Positions 53,482-61,443 of a stretch of 64,000 bases of DNA are shown piece by piece. The notes under the pieces were generated by a model. The model did not search any database. It had not been told where the DNA came from and saw only the letters and a program-made list of their open reading frames with translations. Within the stretch, counting starts at the first letter, position 1; each line of letters starts with the position of its first letter. Source of the stretch: Bacillota bacterium (GTDB lineage: Bacteria > Bacillota > Bacilli > Paenibacillales > Paenibacillaceae); NCBI GenBank assembly GCA_023391635.1, contig JAEWAQ010000039.1:1-64000 (forward strand). Direction: 5' to 3'. Made by a program: the position numbers and the translations under genes.

Positions 53482-53495
53482 GTGACCCCGGTCAC
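53482..53495 (+). promoter_or_regulatory. Palindromic operator upstream of the FNR-type gene
   Basis: GTGACCCCGGTCAC is a perfect 14-bp palindrome; read with its edge it is AGTGA-N6-TCACA, close to the CRP/FNR-superfamily site TGTGA-N6-TCACA. Flanking CGAAT/ATTCG extends the dyad. Its centre lies 31 bp from the centre of a TATGAT box at 53517-53522, the geometry of class II activation. Self-control by the downstream regulator is a reasonable guess. Confidence 0.5.
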
Positions 53496-53541
53496 AGATT
53501 CGTGCCGGAAACAAGGTATGATGGCAATAGAGGTGAGACAA

Positions 53542-54225
53542 ATGAACTGCACCCATCATGAATCGTATTCGTGCATCCACCGCGTCCCCATTTTCGAACA
53601 GCTGACAGAGGAAGACGCCGCCGCCTTGTCGGCCGCCGTCCAGTCCAGGCCTTACCGCAAGGGAGATGTCATCTTCCGCGAGGGCGAACGTTCCGACCAG
53701 CTCTTCATCGTGAACGAAGGCATCATCAAGCTGTCGAAATTGTCCGAGGAAGGCAAGGAGCAGATCATCCGCTTCCTGTTTCCCGGCGATTTCTTCGGCC
53801 AGTTCGCGCTGCTGCAGGAGAAGACGCACTATGCGAATGCCGAAGTGCTCAGTCCTGCCGTCGTCTGTTCCATTCGCAAGCAGGAATTTCTGCCGATCAT
53901 GGCGCAAAATGCCAAGCTGGCGTATCGCTTCCTGCTCGCCGTAAGCGAACGGCTCGCGCAAGCCGACGATTGGATGGGCACGATCAGCTTGATGGAGACG
54001 GATCGGCGGCTGGCGAAGCTGCTGATGGTGTTCTACGGAAGAAACAACGGACAAGCGGAGATCCGCCTGCCCGTGCAGAAGAAAGAGCTTGCCGCCCTGA
54101 TCGGGACCACGCCCGAGACTTTAAGCCGCAAGCTCGCCGATCTGGAGCAGCAAGGGCTGCTCAGCGTGGCCCGCAACAGCATCGTTATCCTCCAGCCCCG
54201 CCTGCTCGGCGAATTGGCCGGCTAA
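53542..54225 (+). CDS. Crp/Fnr family regulator, FNR-type
   Basis: A 227-residue regulator. A cyclic-nucleotide-type beta domain (about 25-120), a dimer helix and a C-terminal winged HTH are visible. The recognition helix reads TTPETLSRKL: Glu-x-x-Ser-Arg is the FNR pattern that reads TTGAT, not the CRP one. Cysteines are Cys3, Cys11 and Cys109; Cys11 (before VPIF) and Cys109 (VVCSI) line up with E. coli FNR Cys29 and Cys122, so an oxygen-labile Fe-S cluster is likely. The start at 53542 has AGAGGTG upstream. A perfect FNR box lies upstream of the V4R gene nearby. Confidence 0.85.
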   Translation: MNCTHHESYSCIHRVPIFEQLTEEDAAALSAAVQSRPYRKGDVIFREGERSDQLFIVNEGIIKLSKLSEEGKEQIIRFLFPGDFFGQFALLQEKTHYANAEVLSPAVVCSIRKQEFLPIMAQNAKLAYRFLLAVSERLAQADDWMGTISLMETDRRLAKLLMVFYGRNNGQAEIRLPVQKKELAALIGTTPETLSRKLADLEQQGLLSVARNSIVILQPRLLGELAG

Positions 54226-54467
54226 ATCTTGACGCACATTAATCGGTAATGGTCCGGACCCAGCTCGTTGACGATCGCATTCACGCCGACCGCCTCCAGC
54301 GCGGCGACGAGCGGAGGAGCCGCCCACAGCATGTGCAGCTCCACGATGGTTCCCCGCTTCGCTTCGCGAACGAACTGTACGATCTCGTTCTTCGGGTGCT
54401 CGCCGCGCCGCATGTGCGGCCGCACGTCGATCGTCGCGACATTGCCGTTATAAGTCGCTTCCAACAT
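54222..54467 (-). CDS. Small DUF2249-like protein
   Basis: An 81-residue soluble protein. ATIDVRPHMRRGEHPKNEIV and MLWAAPPLVAALEAVG fit the DUF2249 fold, a TusA-like alpha/beta domain often found near nitrogen-oxide or anaerobic metabolism genes. It lies 16 bp downstream of the V4R gene in the same operon and overlaps the end of the FNR-type gene by 4 bp, convergently. The function is unknown. Confidence 0.65.
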   Translation of the reverse strand: MLEATYNGNVATIDVRPHMRRGEHPKNEIVQFVREAKRGTIVELHMLWAAPPLVAALEAVGVNAIVNELGPDHYRLMCVKI

Positions 54468-54483
54468 GCAGGATCCCCCCGAT

Positions 54484-54933
54484 TCAGTGCAGTCTCATTT
54501 CGTATTCGCAATGCTCGTCGCCGTGGACGTTGCACTTCACTTCCCGGACCGCGACCCTGCTGCCTGTAATGCGGGTCATTGCGCCTTCCATGATGGCGCC
54601 TTCCAGGTCGCACACCATCTTCTCCTCGAGCACCGGAAGTCCCTTGCAGAAGCAATCGTCCACCTTGATCCGGATCAGGTGCTCGCTGCGCTCGACGATG
54701 CTCGGGATGCCGATCTTCAACTCCTCAAATGCATCGAGCAGCTCCTCCAGCGATTGAACCGGCATGCTCTCCCCGATCTTGCGTCCGACGGTGACGGTCG
54801 TGCCCTTGCCGCCCATCGGCAGCCCCTGGTACATCCCGATCAGCCGGATCGTCCGGAACAGCTCGAGCGGAACCTGATCGCCGAGCTCCTTGCGATCGAT
54901 CAGCTTCATATCGCCAAACGTAAATCCTTCCAT
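54484..54933 (-). CDS. V4R domain protein
   Basis: A 149-residue protein of the V4R (4-vinyl reductase) family, small-molecule-binding domains with conserved Cys/His. The second half carries the signature: DDCFCKGLPVLEEKMVCDLE, then GAMTRITGSRVAVREVKCNV and HGDEHCEYEM. The spaced cysteines and histidine suggest a metal or haem site. GAGGAGG precedes the ATG. It starts a two-gene operon with the DUF2249-like gene, and a perfect FNR box lies upstream, so induction under low oxygen is likely. Confidence 0.8.
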   Translation of the reverse strand: MEGFTFGDMKLIDRKELGDQVPLELFRTIRLIGMYQGLPMGGKGTTVTVGRKIGESMPVQSLEELLDAFEELKIGIPSIVERSEHLIRIKVDDCFCKGLPVLEEKMVCDLEGAIMEGAMTRITGSRVAVREVKCNVHGDEHCEYEMRLH

Positions 54934-54974
54934 CTCCGCCGCCTCCTCGTGTTTGCGTTATTCTCTCTGGCTCA

Positions 54975-55018
54975 ACCTTAACGCACCGAGAGCGGAAAAG
55001 ACTTGATTCGGATCAAGT
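54975..55018 (-). promoter_or_regulatory. FNR box and promoter of the V4R operon
   Basis: TTGATTCGGATCAA (55003-55016) matches the FNR consensus TTGAT-N4-ATCAA exactly, extended to ACTTGAT/ATCAAGT. On the reverse strand a poor -10 element TAAGGT (54975-54980) lies 32 bp from the centre of the box, as in class II FNR promoters (site at -41.5). Confidence 0.75.
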
Positions 55019-55025
55019 AGACGCC

Positions 55026-56342
55026 CTACTGTTCCGGATTTACGCCGAGCTTCGTCAGTTCGTCTTGCAGCAGCTTCACGTCCAGGTCGCGGGGCAGGCA
55101 ACCGTGCGTCCGGCACAAGGCCGCGGCGATGCCGACCGATTGCCCCATATTGGCACAGATCGGCATGACCCGGAAGCTGGAATGCGCCATATGCGTGCCG
55201 GAAATATTGCGCCCGGCAAGCATCAGGTTGTCGACTTCCGACGGAATGAAGCACCCGTAAGGAATCGTATAGCCTTTCTTCTGCCGAAAATGCTTCTGCA
55301 CCCCGGTTTCGTCCAGCCCCGCTCCCGACAGGTTGTGCACGTCGAAATTGAAATGCACGTTCGCCACGGCCCAGTCCTCGAACACTCTGGCAACCATGAT
55401 GTCCTGTTCGTTCAGCGTCTTCTCGCCGATGAAGTGCCTCGTCTCCCTGACGCCGATCTGCGCGGAGGAATTGATGACGAAGCAATCGGCGAAGCCCGGC
55501 ACGAACTTCTTCAGGAATTGGATGATCGGCTCGATCTGGCTTCTGCAGGCGGCGGTGGCGCGCGTCAAATCTTCCGCCTTCGTGCCGTTCACCTTGACGC
55601 TGTTCGTCATGTTGAGCGTGACGACGCCGGGCAGCGGCGACGGATAGATCAGCACATGGCCGGCCGGATACGGGATGTGCTGCCTGCCGAGCGTCTGAAT
55701 GTCGCCTTGCGGCAGGTCGTACGTATCTTCGAATCCATGCACGTACCGCACCTGCGTCGTATCGACGCCCGCCACCTGGAGCATGATCGTCATCGGCTGC
55801 ATTTTGCCGTCGTATTCGCGCCCCAGATAGAAGGGAGCCCCCGCCCGCGCCGCGATGTCGCCGTCTCCCGAAGCATCGATGACGATGCGGGCCATGATCG
55901 CTTCCCGGCCGGATTTGCTCTCGGTAATGACGCCGACGATGCTCCTGTCTTCCATGATCGGTGCGCTGGCGAATGTATAGAGCTGGACGATCGCGCCGGC
56001 TTCCTGCAGCATCTCCAGCATAACGGTCTTCAGCCGCTCGTGATTGATAATTTGTCGGAAGAAGCCGTGCTTTCCCATATCGGGGCCTTCTGTCGTATGC
56101 TCGGACCGGCTCAATATTTCCTCGTAAAATCCGCCCTTCGTCTCGCCCGTCCAGTGGCTCATCAGCCCGGAAGTCGCAACGCCGCCGACGCTGCCGGATT
56201 GCTCGATCAGCATCGTTCTGGCCCCTTGGCGCGCCGCGTTCACCGCTGCGGAGAAGCCTGCCGGGCCTCCGCCGACGACGAGCACATCGACTTCATGCTT
56301 GATCGGAATTTGCTTCTCCGGTTCCGTATAATAGTTCGTCAT
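55026..56342 (-). CDS. FAD-dependent oxidoreductase
   Basis: A 438-residue flavoenzyme. VDVLVVGGGPAGFSAAVNAA (residues 18-37) is the FAD-binding fold, followed by GGVATSGLMSHWTGETKGGF and IVIDASGDGDIAARAGAPFY. This layout is common in FAD_oxidored-type proteins beside sugar ABC operons in Paenibacillaceae; the substrate is unknown, perhaps a sugar or cyclitol. GAGGAG lies 8 nt before the ATG. It is the last gene of an operon with two permeases and a binding protein. Confidence 0.85.
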   Translation of the reverse strand: MTNYYTEPEKQIPIKHEVDVLVVGGGPAGFSAAVNAARQGARTMLIEQSGSVGGVATSGLMSHWTGETKGGFYEEILSRSEHTTEGPDMGKHGFFRQIINHERLKTVMLEMLQEAGAIVQLYTFASAPIMEDRSIVGVITESKSGREAIMARIVIDASGDGDIAARAGAPFYLGREYDGKMQPMTIMLQVAGVDTTQVRYVHGFEDTYDLPQGDIQTLGRQHIPYPAGHVLIYPSPLPGVVTLNMTNSVKVNGTKAEDLTRATAACRSQIEPIIQFLKKFVPGFADCFVINSSAQIGVRETRHFIGEKTLNEQDIMVARVFEDWAVANVHFNFDVHNLSGAGLDETGVQKHFRQKKGYTIPYGCFIPSEVDNLMLAGRNISGTHMAHSSFRVMPICANMGQSVGIAAALCRTHGCLPRDLDVKLLQDELTKLGVNPEQ

Positions 56343-56364
56343 GATGCCATCTCCTCTCGCTTCG

Positions 56365-57222
56365 CTAGCCTTTCACCGCGCCCGCGGTCAGCCCTTTGAT
56401 GAAAAATTTCTGTCCGATCAGGAACACGAGGAATACCGGAAGCAGCGCGGATACCGAGGCGGCCATGACCAGGTTGTATTCCGTAATGCTCTCGTCGATG
56501 AAATTGTTAAGCGCGACCGGAATCGTGTACGTGCGCCAATCGCGCAGAAACACGAGCGCGTCCAAATAGTTGTTCCAGCTCCACAGGAACACGATAAGCG
56601 CCAGCGAAGCCATCGCCGGCTGCGCGATCGGCACGACGATTTGCGCCCACGTCCGGAATTCGCCTGCACCGTCGATATGCGCCGCTTCAATGAGCTCGTT
56701 CGGAATTTGCATGAAGAACTGGCGCATCAGGAACGTGCCGGTAATCGTCACGATGCCGGGCAGGATGAGCGTCAGGTGCGTGCCCATCATGTCCAGCTTG
56801 TCGAACAGCACGAACTTCGGAATGAGCGTCACCTGCGACGGGATCATCATCGTGGACAAATACAGCAGGAACACCGTATTCGCCCCTCTGAAGCGGATCT
56901 TCGCGAATGCGTATCCGGCCAGCGAACTGGTCAGCACCCCGAACACCATGTTGATCGACGATACTTTGAGCGAGTTGAAGTAGCTCAGGGCAAAGTGATA
57001 GTTTCTCGGCGCCGCGTCTCCGATATTCCAGACGACCATGAAGTTCTTCCAATACAAGTAGTTCGGAATCCAGTCGATCGGCAGCTTCAGGACGTCCGCC
57101 GATATTTTCAACGACGCCGAGATCATCCACAAGAACGGCACGATCATCGTGAAAGCCAGCGCGCCCATGAGCACGGTATATACGATTTTCAAGAGGAGAG
57201 CTTTCTTCTTCCTCGCGCTCAC
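56365..57222 (-). CDS. Carbohydrate ABC transporter permease, MalG/AraQ type
   Basis: A 285-residue permease. The start is GTG at 57222 with AGGAGGGG upstream. The EAA loop reads EAAHIDGAGEFRTWAQIVVP and the C-terminus FFIKGLTAGAVKG. It pairs with the MalF/UgpA-type permease upstream (15 bp gap). Confidence 0.93.
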   Translation of the reverse strand: MSARKKKALLLKIVYTVLMGALAFTMIVPFLWMISASLKISADVLKLPIDWIPNYLYWKNFMVVWNIGDAAPRNYHFALSYFNSLKVSSINMVFGVLTSSLAGYAFAKIRFRGANTVFLLYLSTMMIPSQVTLIPKFVLFDKLDMMGTHLTLILPGIVTITGTFLMRQFFMQIPNELIEAAHIDGAGEFRTWAQIVVPIAQPAMASLALIVFLWSWNNYLDALVFLRDWRTYTIPVALNNFIDESITEYNLVMAASVSALLPVFLVFLIGQKFFIKGLTAGAVKG

Positions 57223-57237
57223 CCGATCCCCTCCTGC

Positions 57238-58137
57238 CTAGGTGTAACTGACCCACTTCTTCTGGCCCTGCCACTGGACGATCGTGATCGCGAACAGGAT
57301 GAGGAACAGAATCCACGAGATCGCGGCCGCATAGCCCATCCGGTAGAACGAGAACGCCGTCGTATAGATGTAATAGACGAGCACGTTCGTCGACGTTCCG
57401 GGACCGCCCCGCGTCATGATCATAATCTGGCCGAACACCTGGAACGAGGTGATAAACGTCGTAATGACCAGAAAGAACGTCGTGGGCGAGAGCATCGGAA
57501 CCGTAATTTTGATAAATTTCTGGACTTCGGTCGCGCCGTCGATTTCCGCCGCTTCGTAATGCTCTGTCGGCAGCGCCTGGATCGAGGATGTATAGATAAT
57601 GACGGCATAGCCGATGCCCGCCCAGATCGACATCACGATAATGGCCGGCATCGCCCAGTTGTAATCGCCGAGCCACTTGGGCGGATCGTCGACGCCGAAC
57701 GATTTCACAAGTTGGGTCACCGGTCCGAACGGCGAGTACATCATCACCCATACGATCGACAACGCCACGATATTGCTGATGTACGGCATGAACATCGCCA
57801 GCCGGATCGGCGTCTTGCCGAAGACGTACTTGTCGACGACGACCGACAGGACGAGCGCGATGAATATCGTCGCCGGAACGACGGTGAAGGAATAGTAGAA
57901 CGTGTTGACGAGCGACGACACGAACCACTTGTCGCTCCACATTTCCACGAAGTTGTGTCCCCAGTTGAACGTCATGCTGCCGAACCCTTGCGTATAGTCC
58001 CAATCCGTAAAGCTGACGACGATCGAGAAAGCGACCGGGAACAGCGTGAAGACGAGAAAACCGATCAAATTCGGCGCGATAAAGGAATAGCCTGCGATGT
58101 CCGTTCTCAATTGTCTGCTGATCTTCACCGAATGCAT
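57238..58137 (-). CDS. Carbohydrate ABC transporter permease, MalF/UgpA type
   Basis: A 299-residue permease with six membrane segments and the loop EAAEIDGATEVQKFIKITVP. The AAGGAGG lies only 1 nt before the ATG at 58137, so translation may begin at GTG 58128 (MKISRQLRTD). It is the middle gene of the transport operon and follows the binding lipoprotein. Confidence 0.92.
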   Translation of the reverse strand: MHSVKISRQLRTDIAGYSFIAPNLIGFLVFTLFPVAFSIVVSFTDWDYTQGFGSMTFNWGHNFVEMWSDKWFVSSLVNTFYYSFTVVPATIFIALVLSVVVDKYVFGKTPIRLAMFMPYISNIVALSIVWVMMYSPFGPVTQLVKSFGVDDPPKWLGDYNWAMPAIIVMSIWAGIGYAVIIYTSSIQALPTEHYEAAEIDGATEVQKFIKITVPMLSPTTFFLVITTFITSFQVFGQIMIMTRGGPGTSTNVLVYYIYTTAFSFYRMGYAAAISWILFLILFAITIVQWQGQKKWVSYT

Positions 58138-58196
58138 GCCTCCTTGCCTGGAGAAGCGCAGGCATCCTGCACTTCTCCCGCGTTCAGCGACTCCTC

Positions 58197-59600
58197 TTAT
58201 TTCAGCAATGCGTCAGCCCGCTGCTTCGCTTCCGCAAGCCCGTCTTCCACCGATTTCTTCCCGATATAGATCGCTTCCAGCTCTTCTCCCATCACTTTCT
58301 TGATTTCCGGGAGCTTGTTCGAAATTTTCGGCACGGCGTAATTGGATTTGGGCGCGATCAGCACCTCTTTCGTCGTTGCGGCGTCCAGAATGTCTTCCGC
58401 CCCGCTGACGAATGCCTTCACGATGCTTTCCTTGTCGAACTGCTTGTAGGCCGGTACTCTGCCGCCTTCCGCCAACGGAAGCATGCCCTCTGTCGCATAC
58501 CACTTGACGAACGTCCAGGCGGCATCGATGTTTTTCGATTTCGGGTTGATGGACAAGAGGTCGCCAAGTCCGCCTTGCGTGAACAGTCCGTCCTTCCGCT
58601 CCGGCGTCGGGTACGGCGCGAACGCCGTAACGAACGTATGCGGATAGTTGGTCGTGTCCTTGATGCTGCGAATGATCCACGGCCCGATCGTCATCGCGGA
58701 CTTGCCGCTCAAGAACATGCCTTCCTGCGTCAGCTTCTGCGTCACGCTGTCCACATGGGACGGAGCGCTCTTGTCTTCGTTCATCATGGCCGCCACCGTG
58801 CCGATCGATTTCACGATGGCCGGATCGGTGAAGTTCGTTTCCTTGCCGTCCGGCTTGTAGAACACGTCGCCGCCGAGCACCTGCGCCGCGAACATGTTGA
58901 ACGGATAGAACATGTCCTGCTGGGAATTGAAGAACATGCCGTATACTTTGTCCTGATCATCTCCCTTCGTCAACTGTTTGGCGATATCCCGGAATTCGTC
59001 GAGCGTCCATGCGGTCGGAATCGGGATGCCTGCGGCATCGAACATATCTTTGTTGATGACGATCCCGTACTGGTCAATCTTCGTCGGAACCGCGTACGTC
59101 TTGCCGTCGATGTCGTAGGACGTTGCCATTTCGCCGCCGAAATTGTCGGCGAGGTCCAGCTTGTCCTTCTCCAGGTACGACGTCAAATCCAGCGCCATGT
59201 TGCCCGATGCCCGCTTCTTCAACACGTCCAGAGTGTACGTTACGTAAATATCGATGTCGCTGCCGGCCAGCAAGTTCGTTTCCAGCTTCATGTTGCCTTG
59301 ATCGTCGTTCACGAACCGCTCGTATTCGATGCTGATGCCTTGGTCCGCGAACTCCTTGTTGAAGTTGTCAACGACCGCTTGCGGACCGGCTTCCGGCGGC
59401 ACGCCGCCCCACATTTTCAGCTTGACGGCTTTGCCCGCGGCCGGTTTATCCGTACCCGGCGCGCCAGGCGAGTTCTCGCCCGCAGCCGGTGACGATACTC
59501 CGCTGCTCTGAGTATTGTCTTTCCCGTTCCCGCAGCCCGCGAACAAGACGGCGATCATGATGACGGCAAGCGCTAGCCCTGCGATTTTTCTGATGCGCAA
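58197..59600 (-). CDS. Sugar-binding lipoprotein
   Basis: A 467-residue extracellular solute-binding protein. The start TTG at 59600 (MRIRKIAGLALAV) has GAGGAGGG upstream. The lipobox is LFAGC with Cys23, followed by a Ser/Pro/Gly-rich linker. The fold is the family-1 (UgpB/MalE-like) type: KAVKLKMWGGVPPEAGPQAV and TFVKWYATEGMLPLAEGGRV. It feeds the two permeases downstream. It lies just after the YesM/YesN pair that likely controls it. Confidence 0.93.
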   Translation of the reverse strand: MRIRKIAGLALAVIMIAVLFAGCGNGKDNTQSSGVSSPAAGENSPGAPGTDKPAAGKAVKLKMWGGVPPEAGPQAVVDNFNKEFADQGISIEYERFVNDDQGNMKLETNLLAGSDIDIYVTYTLDVLKKRASGNMALDLTSYLEKDKLDLADNFGGEMATSYDIDGKTYAVPTKIDQYGIVINKDMFDAAGIPIPTAWTLDEFRDIAKQLTKGDDQDKVYGMFFNSQQDMFYPFNMFAAQVLGGDVFYKPDGKETNFTDPAIVKSIGTVAAMMNEDKSAPSHVDSVTQKLTQEGMFLSGKSAMTIGPWIIRSIKDTTNYPHTFVTAFAPYPTPERKDGLFTQGGLGDLLSINPKSKNIDAAWTFVKWYATEGMLPLAEGGRVPAYKQFDKESIVKAFVSGAEDILDAATTKEVLIAPKSNYAVPKISNKLPEIKKVMGEELEAIYIGKKSVEDGLAEAKQRADALLK

Positions 59601-59769
59601 TGCAAGTCCCTCCTCTTGAATAGTCCCTGTCATATTGGATTACAGCCCTTACTATAAAGGAAAGCGGCATGAAAGAGGATGAACGAAACGACTGACATTG
59701 GCGAATATTCTGCTGCCGATTTGCCCCTCCTGGCTGATGAAGGTCAAGACGCGCGCGCGTTCTCTCATT

Positions 59770-59801
59770 ATCTTGGATTGTTCTTCAATAATCTTGGATT
59801 G
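59770..59801 (-). promoter_or_regulatory. Direct repeats upstream of the sugar-binding lipoprotein
   Basis: ATCTTGGATTG occurs at 59770-59780 and again at 59791-59801, exactly 21 bp (two helix turns) apart. Such spacing is typical for AraC-type regulators. A TATAGT -10-like box on the reverse strand (59651-59656) lies about 115 bp closer to the gene. Confidence 0.45.
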
Positions 59802-59817
59802 CCGGACGGCTTGCCTG

Positions 59818-61443
59818 CTATTTTCTGAAATCCGCGGGAGAGACCCCTGTCATTTTTTTAAACAGCAGGCTGAAATAGTTCGCATTGTCCACGCCGACCC
59901 GGTCGGCAATCTCGTATATTTTCAAATTCGTCTGCAGCAGCAGTTGCTTCGCCCTTTCGATCCTGACGGAGTTGACGTAATCGACGAAGCTGCTGCCGGT
60001 CTCCTTCTTGAACAGGTGCGAGAAGTAGCTCTCGCTCATGTTGACAAGCGCAGCGGCGGCAGACACGCTGATTTCGCCGCTTCCCAAGTTGTCCGCGATA
60101 TAGGCTTTGACCTGGACGATCTCTTCCCGGCTCCGGGATTGGCCCATCTTGCGGCATTGTTCCAGGAAATCTTCGGCGAACTGCATGAACCACGCCCGAA
60201 TCCGCTCCAGACTTTCGTATTTGGCGATCACTTGCTGCGGGTCGAATCCTCCGTCATACTTCATCTCGTCAAGCAGGATTCCGCGTTTGCGGGCAACGGA
60301 GAGAAACGGAAACAGCACTTCCAGCAGGCGATTGCGAACGCGATGGCGCGTGACATGACGGCAAGACGCCAGAAAATCGAACGTAGCGGACAGAAACGCC
60401 ATCGCTTCCTCCGCCTCCATATGTTCCAGATGCCGCTCCAGCGTTGCGCTGTCCAGCTCCGGCGGCAAGGCAAAGCTGTTGTCGGAACTGCCCGCCGGGC
60501 CTGCCCGATAATGAACCAGACTGCCGCCACCGGCAAAAAAACGCGTCTCCATGGCGGATTTCGCTTCCCGATAAGCGTTCTGCAGGTCCCTTAATCCGAG
60601 GTGGGACGCACTCAAGCCGCCGGAGATGCCGACGTCCAGGTAGCGGGTCATGTATTCATGAAGCATGCCGAACGTGCTGTCGATCTGCGCGGCCATTTCC
60701 GCTTGCTTTGTGCGATCGGCGTTGACGACGACGAGGCAATCTCCGCCATCGTAGTCGAAAATCTCCGCCGCTTCGTATCGTTCAAACGCCTCGGCAACGA
60801 AGTTGAGCATCGAGAATTTGAGCAGCTCCCGCTCCTTGATGCGGCTGTTCTTGTTGGGCAGATCGAATTCATCCGCGCTGACATAGACCAGCATATAATC
60901 CCGTTCCAGATCGACTTTCGCGTGCAGCCGCTTATGCTCGTTGCGCCATTCGGCCGCGCTGACATAGCTTCGGTCGATCGCCGCATGGATCAGCTTGCTC
61001 TTGATCGCATCCAGATTGTGATGGACGATCTTGCCCGCTTCCGCCGTTCGATCGGCCGCAGTCTCCAGCCCCGCCTTGCTGCGTACCGTATCGAGCGTCC
61101 GGATCAGTTCGTCCGGACGGATCGTCAATTTGAAGATGTAGTCGTCCGCGCCGAGACGCATCGCTTCCTTGACGTTCTGGAAATCGTTGTGACAGCTGAG
61201 GACGACAATGCGAATCGCCGGGAAATCCCGCTTCAGCGTCTTGATCAATTCAAAGCCGTCGACCGGCGCCATGACGAGATCCGTCATGACGATATCCGGC
61301 GCGTGCTGGCGAATCTTCTCGATCGCTTCCGCGCCGTCCGCCGCTTCGCCAATGACCGTGTAGCCGTGTTCCTCCCAATCGACGATCGACTTGATCCCGA
61401 CACGGACGAGAATTTCGTCTTCAACGAGCATCACTTGCAGCAA
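59818..61443 (-). CDS. Response regulator YesN-type, AraC output domain
   Basis: A 541-residue regulator. The receiver domain (1-120) has Asp56 (IVMTDLVMAPVDG) and Lys106 (YIFKLTI). A long middle part follows, and the C-terminal ~100 residues are an AraC HTH domain (ISVSAAAALVNMSESYFSHL ... RVGVDNANYFSLLFKKMTGV). The start is TTG at 61443, with GGGAGGAAGG upstream and inside the kinase gene, which it overlaps by 23 bp; the frame upstream is only a shadow. Together with the kinase it likely controls the transport operon. Confidence 0.9.
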   Translation of the reverse strand: MLQVMLVEDEILVRVGIKSIVDWEEHGYTVIGEAADGAEAIEKIRQHAPDIVMTDLVMAPVDGFELIKTLKRDFPAIRIVVLSCHNDFQNVKEAMRLGADDYIFKLTIRPDELIRTLDTVRSKAGLETAADRTAEAGKIVHHNLDAIKSKLIHAAIDRSYVSAAEWRNEHKRLHAKVDLERDYMLVYVSADEFDLPNKNSRIKERELLKFSMLNFVAEAFERYEAAEIFDYDGGDCLVVVNADRTKQAEMAAQIDSTFGMLHEYMTRYLDVGISGGLSASHLGLRDLQNAYREAKSAMETRFFAGGGSLVHYRAGPAGSSDNSFALPPELDSATLERHLEHMEAEEAMAFLSATFDFLASCRHVTRHRVRNRLLEVLFPFLSVARKRGILLDEMKYDGGFDPQQVIAKYESLERIRAWFMQFAEDFLEQCRKMGQSRSREEIVQVKAYIADNLGSGEISVSAAAALVNMSESYFSHLFKKETGSSFVDYVNSVRIERAKQLLLQTNLKIYEIADRVGVDNANYFSLLFKKMTGVSPADFRK

